From: Phialocephala subalpina
Taxonomy: Eukaryota > Ascomycota > Leotiomycetes > Helotiales > Mollisiaceae
Direction of reading: 5' to 3'
Length of the DNA stretch: 64,000 bases
Assembly (NCBI GenBank): GCA_900073065.1
Contig: FJOG01000019.1
Coordinates: 773,151 to 837,150 of the forward strand
The translations under genes were made by a program, and so were the position numbers. This document shows, in pieces, positions 34,062 through 45,099 of the stretch. The notes under the pieces were generated by a model. That model searched no databases and had not been told where the DNA came from. It saw only the letters and a program-made list of their open reading frames with translations. The first letter of the stretch is position 1; each line of letters begins with the position of its first letter.

Positions 34062-36080
34062 ATGTCCGCTTGGTGCGATATCTGGTATGAGACTCAGGAC
34101 CACCAAGTCGCTTGCGACTCGTTCTCTTTGAACCTTTCGCATGTACCACAAAAGATATTGGCAACGCAATTCGAGCAACAGGATGCGCCTGGAACAGGAA
34201 AGCTGATTCCTCTTGGTCATTTTCTTGAAGCTCAGAGAATGGTCACACTCGACTTGAATGCGCCTGGCTTTGAGCGCATTGGTCAAGCTTTCGATAACTT
34301 GCACGGATTCTCGAGCACTTCAAGAAGTAACACACAAACACCTGCGATAATCAGCCCCGTTCGAACGAGAATTGAGCAGAGCTTGATCGCTGCAATATTC
34401 AATTTTGCAAGTGGCGTAATCTGTCGTTCGATCGTCTCCTTCGCTCCTGCCGTCATGAATCCTCGGTTGGATCCTGCGCCGCTATTAACCAAGGACGACT
34501 CCCATCAATCATATATTACTGAAGCAACTGCCCCTCCAGAGCCACCAACAGATCGGCTGTGTTTCGTTATCCACAAATGTACCGCCAAAGAAAAACTCAA
34601 GAGTCTCGATAAGTTGAAGCTCTCGAACTATGTTCGGAGTTTCCGTGTACAGTGGAATGATATCGACGACATCCTGGAGGGTGAGGTAGTTGGCCACGAG
34701 AACGATTTACCTATCATCAGCAGACTTCTAGTCAAGGGGAAGGATTGGAGCTGGAGATGGATCCCTGCGGAATGTGTCGACCCATACTTGATCCAAACGT
34801 ATCTCAAGGGTCGAGCTGCCCGGCCGAGAACCATCACGGAACCAAGCATCACGTCTCTGTCGACTGAGAAAGGCTCGAAAGAAGATGAGTTGGTCGTCTA
34901 CATCGTCAGGCAAGCACTCAGAGCCGGATACCCTTTTCGAGAAACCGGAATCCTCAATGTCGCCCGCTTTCTCGACCTCAAACAAGCCAACAAATGCGCA
35001 AAGCGCCATTTTAAGACCCTTTGTACCAAGGAAACAGTCAAGAAGGTAAGGAAGTATCGCTTTGGAGATATGTTCTTTGGATTGGTAGCCAACAACGACT
35101 GGAAAGATGAGGATATTACGATATGGGTCGAGAAGGAAACGAGAAAGATTGCGGCAGTGGAGGATGCTCATCGAAGCTTTGCACGCGCCGAATCGTCGGT
35201 TGACAACGTCGCGAATACTGTGGTCAATCCTTCAAGCGTTGAAACTCCTTCGGTGATCGTTTCGGGAGCCTGTATCGGCGAGAACGAGGACGAAGAATCT
35301 CCAAATGGCAAACCCTCGCTCAGTGAACGCCTCCGAGATGGCCGCGACTTCTCCCTGTTAGTCAATTCCATGAAACCTCAAACTGACACGGGTACACTGT
35401 CGGGGTCTTTGAGGCAGAGGGAATCATTGAGCCCACATCAGTACTTCGCACAAATGGAAAAGCGTATGGATGTCATCTGGTGGGGTTGGATAAAGCACTG
35501 GGAGACCAAAGCTGTGGAAAAAGTCGTTAAGGAAAAGCTTCTACAAGATATTGCCGTAGATTCCGACAGTGGTGAGAAGGCTACTAGCGAGGTCTCGGCA
35601 AGTGTTATCCCCTTAGAAGGTGAGCATGAGGTCGAGAATAGCGGATCGAGTGAAGACGCACGTGGAGATGACAGCCATGTGGCCCTGTATAATGGCAAAT
35701 GTCCAGACATCGAGAAGGACCAGCATTACGCCATGGGTGGCGAAAATGATTCTGAAAGGGAGATGGTATTTGTTGTGGGTGAGTCTGAGGACAATGGATT
35801 TAGCGACGATTCCGACGACGGTGCAGATTTTATCTTGACCCCTTCCTCAAGTGTCGTTGGAAATGGGAGTGTAGTTGATGAGCAGGAACCGGAGTATGAT
35901 GGGTTCAAAGAGAATTCTGAAGATGATGCAAAGCCGATCTTGACGCCGTCCTCCAGTGTCTTTGGAGATCAAAGCGTAGTTGCTGAGGATGAAGGATTGA
36001 GTGACGAATCCGACGAGGGTGCAGGTCTCATCTTGACTCCGACTTCGAGTATTCTGGGAAATAACGAGTATATGGATTGA
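34062..36080 (+). CDS. Uncharacterised protein with C-terminal acidic repeats
   Basis: A single open frame of 672 residues from ATG 34062; the frame extends upstream without an ATG. No signal peptide or membrane span is evident. The N-terminal 250 residues look folded (CDIWYETQDHQVACDSFSL, LCFVIHKCTAKEKL, RVQWNDIDDILEGEVVG) but match nothing I know. A helical RLLVKGKDWSWRWIPAECV to FGDMFFGLVANNDW block follows. The last 100 residues contain three units, each an acidic stretch plus I-L-T-P-[ST]-S-S-[VI]-x-G, spaced 35 and 31 residues (nt 35832, 35937, 36030). Such acidic Ser/Thr-Pro repeats suggest phosphorylation or protein docking (inference). An intronless gene this long is unusual beside its multi-exon neighbours. 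Confidence 0.7.
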   Translation: MSAWCDIWYETQDHQVACDSFSLNLSHVPQKILATQFEQQDAPGTGKLIPLGHFLEAQRMVTLDLNAPGFERIGQAFDNLHGFSSTSRSNTQTPAIISPVRTRIEQSLIAAIFNFASGVICRSIVSFAPAVMNPRLDPAPLLTKDDSHQSYITEATAPPEPPTDRLCFVIHKCTAKEKLKSLDKLKLSNYVRSFRVQWNDIDDILEGEVVGHENDLPIISRLLVKGKDWSWRWIPAECVDPYLIQTYLKGRAARPRTITEPSITSLSTEKGSKEDELVVYIVRQALRAGYPFRETGILNVARFLDLKQANKCAKRHFKTLCTKETVKKVRKYRFGDMFFGLVANNDWKDEDITIWVEKETRKIAAVEDAHRSFARAESSVDNVANTVVNPSSVETPSVIVSGACIGENEDEESPNGKPSLSERLRDGRDFSLLVNSMKPQTDTGTLSGSLRQRESLSPHQYFAQMEKRMDVIWWGWIKHWETKAVEKVVKEKLLQDIAVDSDSGEKATSEVSASVIPLEGEHEVENSGSSEDARGDDSHVALYNGKCPDIEKDQHYAMGGENDSEREMVFVVGESEDNGFSDDSDDGADFILTPSSSVVGNGSVVDEQEPEYDGFKENSEDDAKPILTPSSSVFGDQSVVAEDEGLSDESDEGAGLILTPTSSILGNNEYMD

Positions 36081-36621
36081 GGAGGCTTGATGATGGGTGT
36101 TGGTGTATTTGGAATTGGAAAAGCGATTCACATATCTTTGGAACTTGGCGGGAAAGTAGTATGGTGGGAGGCTAGGGAGGATCACCAGAATGTTTGGCTG
36201 GTGGAGCACCAAAAAGAGCAGTGCTTGTATGTATTCTACTGTTGCCAACATATGAGCAGGAAATACATTGTGCGAAATGAGCCTACACACTTGACTGTGA
36301 CTGATGTTTATGGCCGCATGTAGCGATGTTGTGGTGTCGAGAGAACGGAGCGATGCTCCAAATGGCGATTGCTCGATCGAGGAACCCGAAGCAAGGGACA
36401 TTCTCTATTGAACTTTTCTATTCCAAGGAATTGAGTACCTGCAAAGCATTAGAGACGCGTTGATAAGAAAATGATTGGGAGTCTGGGCGCGTCCCGTGGA
36501 ATGAGGTGCGAGACCCATTTCACTCGCCTCCATCGCGTAAAGCACTCACATATATCCACGCGTCTCCCTTTCCTTCGACATTATTGCTTTCTAGTCTCAA
36601 GAGGTATTGGATATTGCCAAC
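36081..36621. other. Intergenic region
   Basis: About 540 bp between two co-oriented genes, holding a terminator and a promoter. No element recognised. Confidence 0.45.
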
Positions 36622-39279
36622 ATGTGGACTTGTATATTGGTTTCTGTTCTGCTCGTCAGCAAGGCGAGTTGCAAATGCAACCCCTTCCCCATCTACGACG
36701 ACGGCGGTGATTACGTTCAACCAGCGCCTCCTTGGGAAGGGCCGTGTACGTATTCCAGCGCAACCAGTGATAACTCAACCAGCACTGTGTTTAATTCAAC
36801 ACTGAATGCAAACGCAACTGGCATTCTTAACGGCACAAGAGTTTTCGCCAATGTAACAGGAAACATAACACCGATCCTTGCCTCTGCGAACTTGTCGAGT
36901 CTTTACACAGCAAACGTCTCGATAGATCCAGGACCAAGTATTTCGATATCGCTGTTGTCTAGCACTTCCGGTCATGCCATTACACGGCCTGCAAAACTCT
37001 GGTCGTCGACCATGCCACCTCCAGGCAGGACATCTGTTCGAGAACCGAGTGCTCCGAAAGCAGAACCAACCAGCACGTCGAAGAAAATCGACAATGCACC
37101 CTCTTCAGATGTCGAGTCACCAAGGGCATCACTTGATGACGTGCATAGCACCGCGAAAGGACGTTTCAGCAGCAAACCAATCGATGTTAGCCCAAGTCCC
37201 ACTAAATTAGCACCTGCGAGTGTTGCCAGCCCGAAAGAGTCGAAAGATGCGGCACAGAGCACCTCCAAGAAGATCGAGCCTGGTACCTCCGATGTGAAAA
37301 TCGCAGGATCATCCAGTCAGCCCAGACATCTGTCAACAAATGCGCCGAACCTTGATGCAACCACATTTGCTGCATCTCCATCTTTTCCAAAGCTCAAAAC
37401 TAGCAGCTCAGACCCAAAGGCCGCAACCTCATCGGATCCATCGAAACCAAAATCAACAAGTGTACCAAAGGTGTACGTCAGCTCGCTGGCTATCTCTCCA
37501 TCCGCCTCACCAATCAAAGCCAGCAGGACAAACTTGATGGAGGTAACCTCATCGAGTAAGCCAAAGCTGGAAGCCAGCTCACCAGCTGTCTCCCCATCTG
37601 CTTCACCAACCAAAGCCAGTTCAGAGTTAAAAGGAGCAACCTCATCAGACCCACTCAAATATGCATCTTCCAGCGCACCAAAACTCGTAACTAGCTCTCC
37701 AGCAGCCTCTCCATCGCCTTCGGCAGTTAGACCTAACACCGGGGATGTGAAAATAAGCTCGTCGAAATGGTCGTCGAATGGGTTGAAACTCGATACCGGT
37801 ACTCCTGCTGCTTCGCCATCTCCCTCCAATGTCAAGACCAGCGACGCAAAGGCAGCAAGCTCGACTGCCAAAGCTATATCGTCGAGCGAGATCAAGAAGG
37901 ACAAGACTAGCACGACCAACTTCCGGCTCAGTTCAGGGAAGGCTGATAGTCGCTCGACTTCCAAACCTGTCAACGGAATCAGCAGTCTGGTTATCCTCAA
38001 GACATCTTCGAAGCTCATCCCGCTGGGTTCGTCGAAGATTGAGGCGCGTGTAACTTCGACAGATCTGCCAAAACCCAGCGCTTCAAATGATAAGAAGAGC
38101 ACATCAAAACATGATGCTAGCTGGGGCCTCGAGTCCTTTGCACCATCGGCGAAGAAATTCGATACTAGTACAAAAGACAAGAAGGCCAGCTCATCCAAGC
38201 CTGAACAAGAAGCTACTCTCACACTAGAGCGCGTGAGCTCGACCTTGCTCAAAACCAGCCCATCGAATGTTTCACCAGTATTATCGAAGGGTGAAAGAAG
38301 CACATCTTCGCTGCAAGCTGTGGAAATAGGGAAGGATGTCACGAGCAAACACGCGTCGGCCAGCCCGTTGACAGTCGAGACCATTGCATCGGAAGGGCAG
38401 ACTGCTACGCCTAGGCCTGATGCCAGTTCACCTGTACCAGAGCGGTCGACAAGTGCCAAAACCAAGTCACCGATGCTCTCTCCGAGTCCCTCAAGGGAAG
38501 CAGCTATCATCGACACTGCAAAAGATGCAGCGAGCGCTCATGCCTTGACAAGCACATCGAAAGTCGGGGCCAACTCGCCTAAGACTACAATTGTAGAGAC
38601 TTCCGAGCCAAAAGCCTCAACGAGCGACCCCGCACACCTGGCCACATCGATATCCAAAGACAAGGCCAGCAGTAAATCTCATTCCGATATCTTGAAATCG
38701 GACTCCCCGGAAATCACTACCGCACCACCCAAACCAAGCGCTTCAAGATCCCGATCAAGAACAATATCGAGATCAAAATCAAAGGACATCCCCCCACCTT
38801 CGGATATCCTAGCTTCAGAAACACTCAGATCCACAATCTCGCCTCTGAAACAAAGTGCTTCCAGATTAGCCTCGAAAAAAATCACAAACACCCGTGTCGC
38901 CTCAGAAAACTTGGCATCACAGTCTCCCGAGCATACAGTCTCGCCTCTCGTCACATCAAGAACCAGATCTCACTCCAAATCACGCACGAAATCAATATCC
39001 ATATCCAACCTCCTAGGATCTCTCTCAGCAACCCTCAGCGCAAACCTCACGTCCTCAGCTCCATTCCCATCCATGACCCCTTCAAACTACACGGTGACGA
39101 ATTGTACGTTCGCTGGAAATAGTTCGAGTAGCGGTAATGGGACGAATTCGACGAATTATGGTGGATGTGTAAGGAGTGCAGCAGTTAATTTGACGACGGT
39201 GTCTGAGACGGGGAGTGGGAGTGTCGTGCCGACGACGTTTGTCACTAGGACGATTAATTCGATGTTGGGGATGTATTAA
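36622..39279 (+). CDS. Large secreted mucin-like Ser/Thr/Lys-rich protein
   Basis: One intronless frame of 885 residues from ATG 36622; an upstream in-frame TTG is not a start. MWTCILVSVLLVSKASC forms a signal peptide. The N-terminal 100 residues are rich in N-x-[ST] sites (for example NSTLNANATGILNGT). The remaining protein is over 35 percent Ser/Thr/Lys/Pro by eye. It includes four imperfect copies of a block reading [LP]-A-x-S-P-S-x-S-x-x-K/V near 37490, 37585, 37700 and 37805, each followed by a K-x-x-[TS]-S-S run. The C-terminus (NCTFAGNSSSSGNGTNST...GGCVRSA) has two cysteines and no hydrophobic GPI signal. Probably a heavily O-mannosylated wall or extracellular protein. Repeat-driven length variation between strains is expected. 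Confidence 0.72.
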   Translation: MWTCILVSVLLVSKASCKCNPFPIYDDGGDYVQPAPPWEGPCTYSSATSDNSTSTVFNSTLNANATGILNGTRVFANVTGNITPILASANLSSLYTANVSIDPGPSISISLLSSTSGHAITRPAKLWSSTMPPPGRTSVREPSAPKAEPTSTSKKIDNAPSSDVESPRASLDDVHSTAKGRFSSKPIDVSPSPTKLAPASVASPKESKDAAQSTSKKIEPGTSDVKIAGSSSQPRHLSTNAPNLDATTFAASPSFPKLKTSSSDPKAATSSDPSKPKSTSVPKVYVSSLAISPSASPIKASRTNLMEVTSSSKPKLEASSPAVSPSASPTKASSELKGATSSDPLKYASSSAPKLVTSSPAASPSPSAVRPNTGDVKISSSKWSSNGLKLDTGTPAASPSPSNVKTSDAKAASSTAKAISSSEIKKDKTSTTNFRLSSGKADSRSTSKPVNGISSLVILKTSSKLIPLGSSKIEARVTSTDLPKPSASNDKKSTSKHDASWGLESFAPSAKKFDTSTKDKKASSSKPEQEATLTLERVSSTLLKTSPSNVSPVLSKGERSTSSLQAVEIGKDVTSKHASASPLTVETIASEGQTATPRPDASSPVPERSTSAKTKSPMLSPSPSREAAIIDTAKDAASAHALTSTSKVGANSPKTTIVETSEPKASTSDPAHLATSISKDKASSKSHSDILKSDSPEITTAPPKPSASRSRSRTISRSKSKDIPPPSDILASETLRSTISPLKQSASRLASKKITNTRVASENLASQSPEHTVSPLVTSRTRSHSKSRTKSISISNLLGSLSATLSANLTSSAPFPSMTPSNYTVTNCTFAGNSSSSGNGTNSTNYGGCVRSAAVNLTTVSETGSGSVVPTTFVTRTINSMLGMY

Positions 39280-40767
39280 GAAGGGGCAAAAGCTTGTGGG
39301 CATTGATGAGGGGGAAATTGTGAAGATGTGAGTACACCGTTTTTCCCTCGAAGGCATTAAAACTAATCGAGACCAGATACTTCTGGATGAGTTCTTGTAT
39401 ACAAGTCATTGTGATATACGGGGATCGTCAAGGCATTGTAATGGATGGTTTGAGATGGATGGGAGGGGTCTGCACTGGCGTTTGGAATTTGGCTGCTGGA
39501 CCATAGAGATTCATGGAGGATGTATTTCATTAGCCCTCAAACTCTGCCAACTAGCCAGCAATAGGATTGGGGTATGCTGCTTTTCTTTCTGTATATGCTT
39601 GACTGCGGGGGCACTCATTTGGCGTAATGGTGTTCGGGACTCGGCCTGTGTCCAGACACGACAAAAATAGATTTTCAAATTCAAGAACGCGATACGCGAT
39701 GATAAACATTCCAGCGAGGATAATGATTCATGAATCTTTTGAAACAAGAAATGATGCATCAGATGAAATATGCAGCTACGAATAAAGGGATGAACATGTT
39801 TGTGGCGATAACGCGCTGAAGCATGCCAAAGCACGTGGTGTTTGCATTTCAGCAGGTGGCGAAGCAGCGGCATTCGGAGAGCGTTTTATTCAAATATAGA
39901 TTGAAGATGAGATACGATAAGCTCTGAGACCCTTGGTCTAGATTATCGAAACCGATGCCGCCATCCTCTGGACCAACTTCGAGTGCCATGCTCCGTTGAT
40001 GCTTGGAAAGTGAGGAGCTATCTCCTCAATAATTCCAGAAAGACGATCGTATCTTGGAGCAGTCTCAATGAAGACGTTCCATAAATCCCTCCCGCACGAC
40101 GTAAACAGCACTGCTGGAGAGCCACTCTCATTCTGTGTGACGGAAGACATTGTCCCACGAAAGCTCTTCCCTCTTGCGCTGACAACACCAAGTCACAAAG
40201 TTCAACTCAAACTCATAGCCAACATCAAATCAACAAATTTCCAGGTTTTTTATGAGGCAGGTAGTTCCTGTCATCGACCACTTGGCCATGTAAGACTCTT
40301 TCTTCCCAACTTCCCAGTGAGGCCAACTGTAGCCAATTTCTGAACTCTCTTTCTCTCTCTGCATCTGCTAGTTGATGTCGACGGACAATCACACTTATGA
40401 CTAGCTGGACCATTTCGATTACTCTTCACAACCTCAAATAATTGATGGAGAATGTAGCAATGATCTGAAGATGTTGTTGATGATGATCGTGGTCAAGATG
40501 AATCGCGACGTGCTGTGCCGCACTTCAATTCTAGACTTGCTAACAATAGATTTTAAGGGATCATCAATTGGGTTTCAGGCGATCCCTGCGAGCGGCGGCC
40601 GCTGAATACGGGTCGATACGAGGCTGCTGCCTTGGCCTTCACAACGACGCGATTGAAGAAGTTCTTCATCTCCTGTTCTTCTCTTCTTCTTCTCGTCGTT
40701 CATTTTCCATCATCAATCTGCCTCTGCAGAATCTCGAATCGGCACTCGGCCATTCTCCACCGTCAGG
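39280..40767. other. Long intergenic region, one small ORF
   Basis: About 1.5 kb. Apart from the 70-codon frame listed at 39938-40150 nothing is supported. The part at 40640-40767 is CT-rich leader and promoter DNA of the next gene. Confidence 0.4.
39938..40150 (-). CDS. Small hypothetical ORF, 70 codons
   Basis: An ATG at 40150 opens MSSVTQNESGSPAVLFTSCG and continues to RMAASVSII. The composition is protein-like (helical IIEEIAPHFPS), with no secretion signal or family. Possibly a relic exon, since a shifted frame continues upstream to about 40410. Confidence 0.25.
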   Translation of the reverse strand: MSSVTQNESGSPAVLFTSCGRDLWNVFIETAPRYDRLSGIIEEIAPHFPSINGAWHSKLVQRMAASVSII

Positions 40768-42243
40768 ATGGGCTCCGGCAAGGCTGCCCCGCCCGCCGCA
40801 TATCGCGATGAACCTGACTACGCTGAGACGGCTTCAATGAGCTCTGCAGTCCTACTCGACGACGTTGAATCAGCTTTCCCCGACGAAGAATTGCCAGCAT
40901 ACAGCGACGAACCTTCACTTGGTCTTCTCGCAGACCAAGACCCAGACAATGCCTGCCCAACTGAGTCCTTCGAAGCTATCCCTAACCCACAACGAACAGT
41001 CCACCATGGGTACTACAAGTAAGCAGCCCCTCCCAAGTACATCTGCAGACACTGACAATATAAAGCCCACCATGCGAGCTTCCATTCTCTACCCACGACC
41101 TTGGATACTCCGAATTCCGAACCCGCCTCCCAACCTACTCGACCGATAGCATACAACTCTACAACATGATCCGACACCAAGCCTCTCACCCGCCCTCCTA
41201 CTTCGTCAAACTCTACGGCACACATACCGAAACCCGACGAAACGGAAACAAGGAAACAAAAGACAAGATCACAGACTTCTACCTCCGAATCAACATCTCA
41301 TACCTCCTAGGACATTTCGGAAGTGGAGAACTAGAACTCCTCCCAGACAACAAGCGTGGCTACCGCGGAACTCGTCTCCCCAGCATCAAACCCACCGTTT
41401 CGGCAGACGAAGAATCCGCCCCAACTCCATTAGAAGAACTTCGTCGCTGTAAGTGTCAATTTCTCGAGAATTAATTCCTCTTTCGGCATGTCTCTAGAGT
41501 GCATTGCTTCATGTGCACTCCAGCTGTACTCCAGATGCACTCCCAAGACATGCATTTTTGCCCTCAAAACATACAAAAGCAGTAAACTAACTCGGAGATC
41601 TTGACAAACAGGGTGTGATAAATTTGTCGCTGACCCATCGGGCGTGAAATCCTTCCTCCTCAAACGCAAGATCCTAAACCACGATACCAGGAAACTAGAA
41701 CAGCTCCTCCGCTCTGCTATCTCGGAAACAAATTATCGTGGCCATGTGTCTGTTGAATTTCCCGTCCAACATTCACGAGTGATTGTCTACTCCCCAGGCC
41801 GGTTGAACGAATGGAGAATCACAGTCTGGATACGATGGTTCTTCTACCTCACCTTCCTCTGGATCTTCGCCTGGCCAATCCTCTTCTTCCTCACAGCTAG
41901 ATATGAAGTCGTAAAAGTCAACTACAAATACGCAAACGAGCCAGGAGGAAACGATATGACGAGACAATGTACGGTGATGACTGAGTTGGATTGGTTTCAT
42001 CGGTGGGAAAGTGCTATTAAGAGGGCGGCGTTGGCGAGGATGGTGTGTAAGGATACTTCTCTGGATGAGGCGTATAGGGTGCAGACACAGGTGGCGGATG
42101 AGAGAGGAGAGAGAGTTGGTAGGGAACCGGATATTCCGAGGACGGGGAATGCGTTTGCGGATGGGGCGTTAGGGTTGCTGGGGCAGGGGTTGAGGGTTGC
42201 GGAGAGTTGGAATAATGCTGCTGGGTGGGGAGCTGATACGTGA
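40768..42243 (+). CDS. Conserved-looking membrane-anchored protein of unknown function
   Basis: Exons 40768-41018, 41066-41448 and 41612-42243 splice in phase (2 then 1) to 421 residues. The N-terminus is acidic and disordered (DEPDYAETASMSS, PDEELPAYSDEPS, the latter with a PPxY-like ELPAYSDE adaptor motif). The middle reads DLGYSEFRTRLPTYSTDSIQL and YFVKLYGTHTETR, then WCDKFVADPSGVKSFLLKRK. A strongly hydrophobic stretch (WIRWFFYLTFLWIFAWPILFFLTARYEVV) is one hairpin or one long span. A charged helical tail follows. The architecture recurs in ascomycete proteins annotated only as hypothetical; I do not know a function. The ELPAYSDE-type motifs could recruit arrestin-like or Rsp5-type adaptors (inference). 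Confidence 0.8.
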
Positions 42244-43324
42244 AGATGATGGTCAAGAGGTTGTGATTCCTAGGCGTTCTTGGAGTTGGGGTTTCTTACT
42301 GAGCGTGGGAGGTCTCATTTGTTGGATTTAAGGACTTGAAGTGCCATTTCCTTTGGGATAGACTCCGAATCCATTTCACTTTCTATGTCTAGACAAGACA
42401 TTCAGATCCTCTTGGAGTACCGACATCTTGAAACCTGAACATCTTTCAAATTGGCAAGTGCCATATAATTAAGCAGCTTGTAAAATCTGGTTTCTTGCTC
42501 TCAGAATGAACATAGCCATACTACCTCTCTTGATTTCTTCGGAAAGTTTGTTGAATTTCGCTTAATTAAAAAGTATAATATCGCGTTCGAAAGATTAAAG
42601 AAATTAAAAAACATATTAATTTAAGTTTAATTACGCAAATATTCTTTTAATTTAAAGTTTTTTATATATGAATTTATTATTAAATTTTATAAAAGATCAC
42701 AATGGGAACTCCGCTACTTCCTCGATGTTCTCTAATGTCCCTCCATCCGAGAAACAATTCACCCTTAAAGTTTTGCGTACTCGGCTAATTTTACTTGAGC
42801 GTAATAAGGGGCATAACCGTGCGCTAATAAATTACCTATACCTCACCAGATTTACTATAGTTTTAGTATTATATATAGCTCTTAACTACGATTAGATCAT
42901 AGAATTCTTTCGTAAAAATGAGAAAATGATTATGAAATATTATCTTTTTAACTAGCAAATAAATTTTAAAGTTTGGAATTATGCACGTTATTGTGCATTA
43001 GATACCTCACCAAATAAACACGAAAATAACGTTCAAGTATCATTGGGCCGAGTATGTGTAAGGACTAAGTACGGACTTTGAGCAACTTAACCGACTATTT
43101 CAGCCAGCACAAAACAGAACTGCGCTAGCAAACTCCCCAGAGGGATCGATCCTTCACGCTCGAACTCAAAATTCATCCTCCAAGTAGAAAGTTTGTCTTC
43201 TATCATTCGGCCCGAATTCGTTGCATTGCGCCTCTATTTCTAACCTTTTCGCTCTATTCACTTTCCTCAACTCTACTCCCTCCACATTACTTCCTTTCGA
43301 CTCTCATCGCAGTCGATTATCACC
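42244..43324. other. Intergenic with AT-rich island
   Basis: The stretch from about 42540 to 42980 is listed separately. The flanks hold a terminator on the left and the CT-rich promoter and leader of the monooxygenase gene on the right. Confidence 0.5.
42540..42980. repeat. AT-rich island, probable decayed repeat
   Basis: About 440 bp of strongly A+T-rich, TA-step-rich DNA (runs such as TTAATTTAAGTTTAATTA) interrupt otherwise balanced sequence. The centre, near 42700-42800, keeps ordinary composition. TA enrichment is what repeat-induced point mutation leaves in old transposon copies. A 75-codon frame at 42668 has no ATG-to-stop domain I recognise. I found no terminal repeats. Confidence 0.5.
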
Positions 43325-44758
43325 ATGGAACCATACAAAAACAACTTCATCATCCCCCAAACCTCCTATTCTCTTAACATCCTCATCATCGGCGCCGGCA
43401 TCGCAGGGCTCACCAGTGCAATCGGACTCAGCCTCTCCGGCCACCACGTCCGCATCTACGAACAAGCCTCACAGATCACTGAGGTAGGAGCTGGGATCCA
43501 AATAGCTCCAAATGCTGCGAGGATATTGAGGAGATTCGGGTTGTTGGATAGAGTTATGGAGAAGGCGAATGTGTTGAAGAGGAATAGTCTTAGGCGGTGG
43601 GAGGATGGGAGGGAGCTGGCAGTTGTGGAGTTTGGTGAGAAGGTGTGTTTTTCTTTTTATATTTGAGGTTGAAAAGGTGCTAATGAGACATAGATAGAGG
43701 AGAAATACCATGCGCCCCTCGCGGTAATCCACCGCGCAGACCTCCAATCAATCCTCCTTCAAGCCGTCGAAAATTTGGGAGTACAGATCCACCTCTCCTC
43801 AAAAATCATATCAGCAGACCCCTCTTTCGCCGCGCGCTTGCAACTCGAGTCCAAAGAATGGATATCGGGCGACATCGTAATCTGCGCCGGTGGAATAAAG
43901 TCCTCTATTCGGCGGCAAACACTCTCCGCCCACGGCATCGAGGATCAATCATACCCTACCGGCGACGCCGCTTACCGAGTCCTCATCCCGGAGCACAGAA
44001 TGGTAAACGATCCCCAAGCACTCGAACTCCTAGCCAGCAATATAGGAATGCGATGGATGGGTCCCGGCGGACATATCATGGCGTATCCTATTAAAAATAA
44101 TACAGTATACAACATGGTCCTCTTACACCCCTCGAAGCCCTCCACGTCCACCCACTCACAAACCGAAAGTTGGACAACCAAAGGAGATAAGAGAGAAATG
44201 ATGGATTTCTACAAAGATTGGAATCCTTTGGTACAGAATCTGCTATCTTACGTACCAGATGGAGAAGTCATAGAATGGACGTTGAATAGCCATCCACCGC
44301 TGGAGAGATGGGTGGAGGGTAGATGTGTCCTAGTAGGCGACGCATGCCACCCCATGCTCCCCTACGTTGCTCAAGGCGCCGCTCAAGCGATCGAAGACGC
44401 AGGCGTGCTAACCTGCGCTCTATCCCTCATCTCTTCCTCCTCCCCTTCCGACATCGAAAGCGCACTCAAAATTTACGAACTCATCCGCAAAGACCGAGGA
44501 GAAAAAATCCAAAGCTCCGCAGCAGTCACCAGAAAGGCGTTGCATTTGCCAGATGGGCCAGAACAAGAGAAGAGAGATGAAGCGATTTGGGCTAGTAGCA
44601 ATGGGGGGAATGGGAGGAATCCGGATCTCTGGGCTGATAGCAAGTGGCAGGATTTTATGTGGAGTGTGGATGTTATGAAAGACTGCGTTGACAATTGGGA
44701 GAAGTGGATAGCGAAGGCGCAGGGACATCATTTAGATGGATTAAAGGCTACCCTCTGA
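43325..44758 (+). CDS. FAD-dependent aromatic-ring monooxygenase, salicylate-hydroxylase-like
   Basis: Exons 43325-43642 and 43694-44758 (51-nt intron, phase 0) give 460 residues. The Rossmann motif ILIIGAGIAGLTSAIGLSL near residue 20 is followed by VGAGIQIAPNAARILRRFGL, the usual second block of salicylate hydroxylase-like enzymes. The D-G motif region reads DIVICAGGIKSSIRR. The second FAD motif CVLVGDACHPMLPYVAQGAA lies near residue 325. These class A flavoproteins use NAD(P)H and O2 to hydroxylate or decarboxylate aromatic acids. Fungal members work in salicylate or phenolic catabolism or in secondary metabolism. The substrate cannot be read. No signal peptide, so probably cytosolic. No co-directed pathway genes adjoin it. 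Confidence 0.92.
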
Positions 44759-45099
44759 CGGGAATGCGAATAGGCCACCGGGTGGAATCCGGGTGGTTGC
44801 TTCCTTCACGTTGGTGTTGGCAGGAGCGTGGGGGTTTTGTAGGTTTATGCCGTCCTTTGCATTCTGCTATGCTACGATCCATTTTATGAACATCTGCGGC
44901 ATGCTTGAAATTTCCCATTCCGCATCCCCTGCAATTATTCCCATCCGTATCCTTAGCAAAGCTGCCAAATATTCCGTCCTTAACGCCGCGGCAGATTATC
45001 CCACCCTTAACTCCTAGCAGAGGTGCCGAACAATCCGTTTTCCCATGCCATTATCCCTGTATATCTTCACATAGCAGAGCCAGACGCATCATCTAGTGC
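44759..45099. other. Convergent intergenic region
   Basis: About 340 bp. Between 44930 and 45040 it contains imperfect direct repeats of a unit like GCNGCCAAATATTCC/CGCCGCGGCAGATTATCC, too diverged to classify. Confidence 0.35.

Noticed and set aside
37317..38516. A 399-codon minus-strand open frame
   Set aside because: It is the mirror of the low-complexity mucin-like gene; its open state comes from Ser/Lys codons read in reverse, and the plus strand has the signal peptide.
43858..44731. Arg/Pro- or Ser/Ile-rich frames overlapping the monooxygenase
   Set aside because: Alternative frames of a gene with unambiguous FAD motifs.
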